Source: Schistocerca nitens (taxonomy: Eukaryota > Arthropoda > Insecta > Orthoptera > Acrididae). Taken from it: a DNA stretch of 64,000 bases. The notes below the pieces were generated by a model, which did no database searches, had not been told where the DNA came from, and worked only from the letters and a program-made list of their open reading frames with translations. Both the position numbers and the translations under genes were made by a program. Shown here piece after piece: positions 53,401-63,400 of the stretch; positions within the stretch are counted from its first letter, which is position 1; each line of letters opens with the position of its first letter. Where the stretch lies: positions 178,828,178 through 178,892,177 of the forward strand of contig NC_064622.1 in NCBI RefSeq assembly GCF_023898315.1, read 5' to 3'.

Positions 53401-54347
53401 CGGTGGGAAAAGAAAGTTCCCAAGCATATCAAGATATGTGCTACCTGTAACAGTGTTGCCGGCAAAGAAAAATGGGCCTACACCTTTTTCTGTGAAACTG
53501 CACAAAACGCACCAAATTTTGGAGGGTCTGTCTCATGTTGTACAACTTCATGTGGTTGTTCCATACCCCATATTCTCACATGATGATGACTCATTTAAAT
53601 GGAATGTTGCCTCATCACTAAACACTGAGTGTGGAGAAAACTGTCATCCTCCATCCTACCAAGAACGAAATTACAGAACTCCATGCGTTGTTGTCTGTCA
53701 CCTTCACAAAGAGCTTGCTTCACAAGCCACACAGACATTGGGGGCATGTTGATTGTCGAGCGACACGATGAACGAATTTCTGTGGACTCCTAGTGAAACT
53801 ATGGCGGATGCATTTGACTTCTGTGTCAGACACTTGGGGATGGCCCAGCAGTTTGCCTTTACACAAACAACCTGCTTCTCGGAATTGTTCATGCCATCGT
53901 CTAATGCTCTGTGCTGTAGGAGAATCCACACCGTACCTAGTACGAAAGTCACGCTGAACAGTTGTTACTAAACCACACTGCAGAAAACATAGAACACAAA
54001 ACGCTTTGTCAACCCGACACTATTTTTACTAGAACTACAGTCAGTGCACACTGTTGCTACCTAGTGGGAACCATGTAAAACTCGAGAGTTTGCTCTTTCC
54101 AAGAGTATGTTGTACACACACGTATATCTCAAATAACATAATAGCTATGATTTTTTAAAAATTGGATGATTCTTTTTGATACATCCTATATATCTGCCAG
54201 GAAACATGATACGCTACTGCCCATGGCAATACCCTTTTTCTGTCGGTAAACTTTCCTATTAAATGGAAACTAATTATGTGGCAATATTAGCTGCAAGATG
54301 TCCTTGACTTTGATATTTCTGCAATTGACTTTTCTTCTACCGGTTTT

Positions 54348-54407
<60 letters not shown>

Positions 54408-57400
54408 TTTTTCAACCAGTTTTTCAAAGATTATATCTACCGTTTCTTCAGTTGGTACCATTTGTAAATAGGTTAGTTACATCAAAAGAGGCAAACCTAG
54501 CACCTGCATGAATTTCTATACAGTACAACCCCGCTTTTACATTCCTGAAATTAAAGTTGTCCCACCATTTTATTTTTTTTTATTTATTTATTTTTTTTTT
54601 TTTTTCACCCCGTCAGATTTCCTGTGTCCACTATATTAATTCGCACCTGATTTTGTGTCAGCATATTTATAAAATTCCCATGATTGATGTTTCACAAAAA
54701 AATATTTGCGGAGAAAAAACTGATGTAAAATTATGCTGTGACAGCATTGAACGTCAAGCAGTGTTTACAAATGTTACACGGTTAAGTTTCGTGACACCAG
54801 GGTGCTCTACTCAGTGGATTTAAACCGGTAAACGCGTAAAAGTTGAAACAGTTCATGCCGTGTCTCCTGCAATGCCAAGCTCAGCTCAGCGTGGTGGTTA
54901 GTGGAAGTAACTAGGTTTGTTTGAATGAACATGTCATGACCGATAACAATCATTGCCAAACTGTCTCTACTGCACATGCAGAGTTTTGTGATTGTTGTGA
55001 TCATCGTGACATCTCTGTTGAACTATATTTAGCACGTTTTGCCACTTGTAGCACTAGTTGACATCTTCACTGACTTTGTGTTGCTCAGATGTTTTTGGTT
55101 TAAACACAGTGCCAATTACATATTTTTTTCATGCTGAGGAAAACTTGTTTTGAGAATTTGTTCTTGTTTTCAAGTGTAGTAGTTGTGTGTGTATTTTTTG
55201 TAGTGTTACACAAATGAGCAATGTGAGTGATAGTTTTCTTGTGTGTGGTTTTAAGTACTTTTTTAAATATTTGCACTTGACAATGGAAAAATTCTCAAAA
55301 CGTGTTGTGCTATGCATGAAAAGGTATGTAACTGTTGCAGTTTTTCATTATTTAAATAATGAATGACGGTGGCAAGCTTTCCAAAAACATCAATTATGAT
55401 GTATGAAATTGAGTCAAACGTTTCTACTTCTCAGATGGTTACCAGTTCCAGTTATGTCAGTGGTTTTCGTTAGATAATAAACAAGTCCCTCACAAGTATA
55501 TGTCTGTTATGTACATATATCATACGTAAAATGCAAAAGTGCAGGGTTATCCTATATGGAACTTGTATAGCTTAAAATGCAGTTTCTCACATTTTACATT
55601 TTCCCTCATTTTACACCTTTTTTTGAAGTCCTTTGAAAAGTGTAAAAGCAGAGTTTCCACTGTATATTTCATTTTAGCTAATTCATGTGTGTTCTTAACT
55701 GAGTATGACTTATCAAAAGTCTGGTACTGCTTCAGAATTTCATTCCGTAATTAAGAGACTGGAGGTAGATTTATTTTTAGAATTAACAGTAGGCTTCAAC
55801 GGAACATGAGGTCTATGGGTCTTAGGTCGAGCTCTGCCTTGGCCGTGGGATTCATTAAAATGCAAATTTTTAGTTGTTTTTCTGTGAAGAGGAAATTGCT
55901 TTTATTAACCATTTTTGAGTAATTTTATTAATGTTGTGTGCTGGACGGTCTGTTCAGTGTAATTTAGGTCTACTAAGTCAGCTGTGTTTTTAGTGTGTAA
56001 GATGGGTTTTTTAGGTTACTGTTACTTAATCTGAAAGTGATGTTTTATCCCTTCCCTGAATAGATGCTGTCATTTTTCACCGAATGTGATGTCAGTTTGG
56101 TTTATGACTGTTTCATAAAACTGTATTTTGTTGGGTGGATAGTTGTCCTGTTCCTGATGCAGTTTTAGATCTGTGGCCTCTAATTTCTTTTGGTGCCTGT
56201 GTGTGATTTCAGATTACATTTCGCATACAATACTTTCAAAATACTCTTCAGCAGCTTTTAGTAATGCGTGTAGTGTATTAACTAATTGTAAATATGTGTA
56301 ATAACAGCAGTTACTGACTTCATCCACAGTATCTCTACAACATAGGGAGAACAGGCAAAAACTTCAAAACCAGTTTTCAAGAGCACACAAATGTTTTCAG
56401 ACTCAGCCACCTCAAAAATCAGTTGTTGCATAGCATATGTTGGAAACGAAACATAAAAAACAGAATCTGTGTTAAATGAATGAACAGATTTCACAAGTCA
56501 CTGTTAAATCAGTAATTTTAAAGACCTATTGTAAGGTTATTCCTTGCATATGTCAATTGATTAATAGTTAGATCTGTGGCACTACTAACAAAGTTAGATT
56601 TGATCACACCTTCAACATCATCATCTGTGAAATGTGTATGCAGATGTACCTCTTGAGTGAAGTGATATACATGAACCGGATGGAGAAACCAATATATGAT
56701 GATATTAAAAACATTTTTCTTGGATTTTGTGGTAAGTTTACACTATTCATTTTTTCCATTGTTTTGTACATATTTTCCGCATTTGACGTACGAAATTCAT
56801 AAGCTAACATCAGACCTTTTCATGACAGAAACATGCATTTCACCTCATTAAAGATCAACAATAAACCGTATTAAAACAACTTACACTGAGGATGGACCCA
56901 CAGGGTCCGAAATGCATAATGTATTTAATAAAACAAGAAACTTTGTGACGAAGTATTTTTTAATTCATACTTCCAGTGTACTGAATACAGTCAGGTTTGC
57001 AGCTGCAAAAATGGATAAAATTAAACAGTGTGTTCTTTAAACAATTCACCTTATGACTTGTTGGATGCAGATGCTGTTCAGCTATCACTTGCTTCAGGGG
57101 TTCGATTATCAAGTGCCTTATACATTGAGAGAACATCTGCCTTTTGAACTCCAGGCAGATCACACACTTTTCTACAGTTGCAGTGTGATCTTTAGCCATT
57201 AACCTTTGTTTCCCAGCTATTGCAGACAGTTAAATGGGAAATGGCCACGACTTTGCATTCCAGTGACTAGTTTCCAGTGTGGATTTGTCTGCTGACTTGC
57301 AGGATGGTCAACAGGATATAATGAAGTCATCCATAAACAGAACATTTAACAGAGATCCTGACAGCAGAGGAGATGCCATTGATAGTGATTGCAAACACTG

Positions 57401-60400
57401 TGACACTGAGTACATTACCTTGTGGAACCCCATTCTCTTGAGTATTGCAATCAGACAAGCCATCACCAATGCAAAATCGAAAGCACCAATCCTTAAAGGA
57501 TTCGATAAAAAGCAGCAGATATCCATGTAGTTCCCATTCATGAAGTTGGTGGAGGATGTTGTACCTCCAAATGGTGTCGTGTGCTATGGTTTTGCAAGGT
57601 CAAGTAACACACCAAATGGTTCCGGCATAAGGTATCCTGTATTGCTGTCTTTAATAGAATTAAGTTGTCAACGGCAGAACAGTAGTGCCAGAAATTGCAC
57701 AGGGAGTAGGTGACCATGGAATGGAATGAAGAACCAGACAAGGCTGCAGTTGACCTTGCATCGGAGAGTCTTAACCACTTAACTGGTAATGGCCATTCTC
57801 CATTAACTGTTACAGGTACTGTCCATCAAACTAGATCTGATTGAAACGAAATGGGAGCTTGACTTCAGCTCAAGGGCCCAGAAGATGGAACATGGCATAA
57901 TGGGTTTGATCCAGCCCTGGAGAAGTGTAACTGGTCATGGTCAGAGCTGACTCAATTCCCACAAGGAGAATGGAAGATCGTAGACCACCTCGTTGCATGA
58001 AGTAAAGCGGAGGCCCCTCATCTCTACAGTTCTACAGAAGACCTAGACTGCAGGAGTTTGTCTGGCTGATGCAGTGACAGTATAAAAGTGTTCAGCTAAA
58101 ACCTGTGCCTTGTGTAAGCGTTTTCATGAAGCCCTCTTTTCTCAACAAAGTTGTAAGGGGAGGTGTACTGCCCTTGGCTGAAAGCTGCCTTGTTGAATCT
58201 GTCTTACGCAGTGGAATTGGACTGATTAGTGACAGTCAGGAATTCCTTCTGTCCTTTTAACACTCACTTCCCTTGTGCTCTTGCAGACCTGAAGGCATGA
58301 AGATTTTCAGTAGATGAACAGTGTTTTAATTTCTGCAAAGCTGTGTGCCTGGCTCTGATTGATAAATTACGTTCATCATTCCACCACACCATTGTCAGGT
58401 GGTTGCTAGACTAGGGAATGGAATGTGCGGCAGCATGTTGAATCAGGCAGGTGATATGGTCCACTATTTCCAAGGCACAGTCATGTTGTTCGAAGATGGC
58501 TTGCTGACTGTATCGCAACAAGCTTTCCTTTTGCCGTGAAAATTTCAGTGTTGCCTCAGTCATTAGCATTTAAAATGGCAGTCCACCCCAACTTTGAGTT
58601 TGTAAGAAAATGAAACACCTACAAATGTCCTTATGTTGTCACTTATTGTGTAGCTACCAGTTTTGGCACTTCATGCACCATCTTTGTCAGAAGATTTGAA
58701 GCTTCCTTCAGGGCAGGGGCAGGGTGGTTGGGTTTTGGGCATCTGTTGCATGCTGGATCAGGGGGACAGCTGAGAACACCTCCTTACTCTGTTTTAATTG
58801 CTTTTAGGTATGGTGTGTTGCCTTTTCTGCCTATTTTGTATCAAAGCAGAATGCTTTGCTGCACTGGAGCAGGGGTGCGACTGCTGTGGGTAGTACAACT
58901 CCTGTCGTGTGCAGAGCCCTGCGGGCATTCACCAGCTACCTTACCTGTTTCTCTTCTCTTGTTTTATTATGGGCTGTATTTAGCCTCTTCTCTTTTACTG
59001 TCTTGACTCTGTCAACTAGAAAATATTCTTTGCTCTGTAACTGTCTTCGTCCTTCATCAGGCTGACAGGATTTGGATACAGGGTGGGGCTTTTCTCACCA
59101 CAGGATGAGCCCTGGGAGACCCCTCACCTGACCTACATACTGGCCTGATCCATACACTTCTTTGTAAATCCTTTCTCAGCCCTGGCATCAGTATTGCCTT
59201 CAATGCCTTGGTCTTCCCATCCTACGTACTTTCATCACCAGGACACATACTTTCTGGATGTCATTAATTCCAGACGAACTATTCCTGGATCAAGAGACTG
59301 GTGACTCTGCTGTTTAGTCCTTGCTGTTTAGATCTTTAATCTCCAATCAAGTAGCAGTTGTGGAAAGTAGTCTAAAGTTTTATTCTTCCCTTTTTTATCA
59401 CTAATACTGTCAGAATAGTTGCATATAAGGTACAAGTAACTTGTCTCAGTTGGAGTGATAAACTGTTATATTTTTCTATTTGCATGATTTTGCTGTCCCT
59501 TGTGTGATTGTTTTGTATCCTATCCACAAAAATTAGGTTCAGTGAATGCTAGTCTGCATCTTCATTTTGATAGTGTAGAAATGCAACAATTGGAAAAACA
59601 TTTCTGTTTCCTGTGCCGCACCCCCACACCAGTGGAAATGCCCAGTGCTGACCAGATTTGCTCATGTGAGCTCTATGTCCTGGATGCAAATTCTGGTTTG
59701 GTGCTGCAATGTCTAAAAAAGTTCTTTTCCACGGCTGACATGAATTAAGCATTGCGCATACATAGCTTCATGGTTTCACATGTTTTAAAAATTCTAATAT
59801 TAAATACCAATATTTTACAGAATGTTATTTACTGTGTTATATTATTGAAAATCATTTGAACCACAAGTTAGTTCAAGTGACAAAGTAAAGACATATTTCA
59901 GCAGTTAAAACTTGTATTTTAATTTTATTTTTGTGTATTTTCTAATGAAATTAAAGAATTATCACTGCAACTTGTAATAGATTGTGTACAATGAGTTAAA
60001 TAGATACAGTTTGCTTTACATATATGAGCTAAACTTAATAGTGAGGGTATTTCAATATAGGAATAGCTTGACTATGTGATGATTACTTTGTGCAGTTTTG
60101 GAACGTCTTGGAATTGAAATAAAAGCACCAAATGATCCTACGGCACAACCTGTAACACCACAGCAACTTCTTCAGCGATCAGCAGAAGAGCAGGCTCGAC
60201 AGATTAAGTCTACTACTGGAATAGAATTTCCAAAATATTACAATCCAGCTGCAATGAATCCTGCACGATATGCTGAACAAATGCAGAAGAGGCGTCTCTT
60301 ATGGGGCAACAAGGTAATTAAAACTTTGTGCTTGGAGAACTGCTTGCTGTCAGGCTTAAAACTGAAAGCACCTACTAGCACAGAGATTTCTCTAATCTCA

Positions 60401-63400
60401 CTTTCACGCACCATAACACACTAGGTGTGAGACTTGTTCCAAGTACAGTAGAACTTCTATTTTACATTCCAGCAGCAACATTCTTTATTGCTCCCGTCAA
60501 ATTTTCTATGTTCACAATGTTAACTCACACCCGATTTTGTGCTAGCACATTTATAATTTTACCATGATTTACACTTTGTGAAACTATGTCCTTGTAGAAA
60601 AAAAACTGACATAATTGGCATAAAATGATGCTTGGCTTGGTGTTGGCCTTCAAATAGTGTTTATGTTATATGGTTAAGTTGCTTGACAGCTGGGTGCTTG
60701 GACAGTGTCTTGAAAGGAGGTTATAAGATGAACATCAACAAAAGCAAAACGAGGAAAATGGAATGTAGTCGAATTAAGTCAGGTGATTTTGAGGGAATTA
60801 GATTAGGAAATGAGACACTCAAAGTAGTAAGAGTTTTGCTATTTGGGGAGCAAAATAACTGATGATGGTCGAAGTATAGAGGATATAAAATGTAGACTGG
60901 CAATGGCAAGGAAAGCGTTTCTGAAGAAGAGAAATTTGTTAACATCGAGTATTGATTTAGGTGTCAGGGAGTCGTTTCTGAAAGTATTTGTATGGAGTGT
61001 AGCCATGTATGGAAGTGAAACATGGACGATAAATAGTTTAGGCAAGAAGAGAGTAGAAGCTTTCGAAATGTGGTGCTACAGAAGAATGCTGAAGATTAGA
61101 TGGGTAGATCACATAACTAATGAGGAAGTACTGAATAGGATTGGGGAGAAGAGAAGTTTGTGGCACAACTTGACCAGAAGACGGGATCGGTTGGTAGGGC
61201 ATATTCTGAGGCATCAAGGGATCACCAATTTAGGCAGCATGGAGGGTAAAAATCGTAGAGGGAGACCAAGAGATGAATACACTAAGCAGATTCAGAAGGA
61301 TGTAGGCTGCATTAGGTACTGGGAGGTGAAGCTTGCACAGGATTGAGTAACATGGAGAGCTGCATCAAACCAGTCTCAGGACTGAAGACAACAACAACAA
61401 CAACAATTTGAGTAAGAGATCCTTTATATCCAGTGACTCATTACAGAGTAATAATGTAATTATGATTTATACAGTTTGTTTCGCCAGTTGTGGTTTCCTT
61501 GCGAAAATATCTTAAGAACAGTGAAAATCCTGTAATACTTAGTTACAAAAGGTACAATACAAAACATGGAGTAATGCCACAATCCTCTGATTCTAACGGA
61601 CTAAGATTCAGTTGCTGGTACTTTAGAAATGACTGAGCATAGTGTAATAGTGTTGCTCTTCCATTACATTCAGTGAACTCCCACACAAGTTGCATATCAA
61701 CTACTCTTTGCCATTAAACCAATCCATACTGCTGTGTCATCACTGTTAATGTGCAATTAATGTAGTCTGAAAAAACAAACCTGGAGCAAGTCTGAGCAGT
61801 ACTGAAGGCATGCTCGATGATGAAGAGTAAAGTGGGGATGCTTCGTGTCAACATTTGCACTGTCTGCAGATAATTTTAGTGCAGTACAGATTCAAAGATA
61901 AACTGTGGTAAGAAATGAAACAAAATATAGTTACTGGATAATAGACCACAAGAAACCGTATCTATCTTATACCAGAATACTTGGAAAATATCCCTGAACC
62001 CCCTTGAAAATGTTGATTTTGTTTAGGTTCGTCGTTCTTTTTAGGTTGAATCATGCCTTGTTTCTCAAGAGCTCCCTGTACAGATTTTGTTGAAACTGAG
62101 TAAAAAGTTTTCTCAAAACCCATGGCTTCCAAAGTGATAGTTCATGTTGGTTGCTCAGTTCTGTGCACTTGTTCATCATTTGAAAGCACATTTTGCTTTA
62201 TAATCATTTGTTATTATGGAAGGCCATATTGTATAATATACGTATGTTAGAGAAATTAAACCATAAAGGGCATTAAAGGAGGCCCTTGAGTCAGAAGAAG
62301 TTCATTTGAGTGAACAGATTTTTGCCAGTGATACAACATAGTCTTTTTAACCTACCACAAGATTGTGGGTAACTGATATTGTCAAAAGAATGTTAGACTT
62401 TAATTGCTTTAGTGGTGATTTAAGTTTGTGTAGGGGTATTGTGAAGTTTTCTAAATCGCTCTAGGTGAACTTAAAGCAATGGAAAGTCCAGGATGGAATA
62501 ACAATAATATGAAATGGATAGATTGCTACTCACTGCGTATAGTAGGCAGTGAGTCGGACACAATTTGGGTCTGTCTGTGACTCAGTGGCTCCTGTGAATG
62601 AATTTTGATATGCAAGATAACAGCTGTAGTTGAGTCAGCATAAGGTGATCCCTGAAAGTTGCAGTGGACTAGGTGTAGCAAATTTACGCAGCTTCCTTAA
62701 CCAGTAATGTATGCACTTTTGTAAACATTTCTATGGTAATGCCTCAGTGCTGTCACAGCACAGTAGTAGATGGCTACTGTTTTCAGCTGTAGCCATTAGC
62801 ACTTTGCAGTTGAAAACTGGCAACAGTACTGTCGGGGATCTTATTATGCCATCTCTACTATAGCACCTTTCTTCTCAGTTTATCAATAACTATACTTTGT
62901 GTGACATTCATTCATTTATTTAATGCGAGCTGCATTAGACAATTTTAATAATATGTGGTCTAAGATGACATTATCAGAGGGATTTTGAAACGCTGTATCT
63001 GTTCCAGTTATGTTTAAAGATAGTTTTGAAATAATTTACTGAAATATTTGCTGTTCCTGTTAAATTTGTGTTGTCCTTTTTTACAGGCAACAACTTCTAC
63101 TACAAAATCAGATTCGTCAACACCACAAACATCTACCAATAAATGGGAAGGAACTACATTTGCCCAAGACCAAGATGGCAAAATGACAGCCAAGTTTAAG
63201 AGGTTGATGGGGATCAAAGATACGGCACAAGGTATATACACTACATATCAAGCTAACCAAGATAGAAGAGTGACAAGTATTTTAATGAAAGACTGTTACT
63301 TGAATTCACAACTTTCAGTTTATGGATGAATTATGAAATATAACTCTCATTAATTTTATTAATTTGTTGAAACTGTTCTATATAAATTATTTCTTAGAGG

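Larger units (their letters stand above)
51915..56945 (-). mobile_element. Penelope-like element D, nested, with inverted tail
   Basis: Minus-strand order: a [19 protein letters not shown] block (about 55790-55830), [16 protein letters not shown] (55680-55730), [pogo-like insertion], [12 protein letters not shown] (about 54435-54500), [18 protein letters not shown] [Tc1 insertion], [20 protein letters not shown] (52860-52930), then [20 protein letters not shown] (GIY-YIG) at about 52590-52690. The 3' tail 51915-52620 has an inverted counterpart at 56325-56945, which includes the GIY-YIG fragment [16 protein letters not shown] on the plus strand. Confidence 0.85.
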
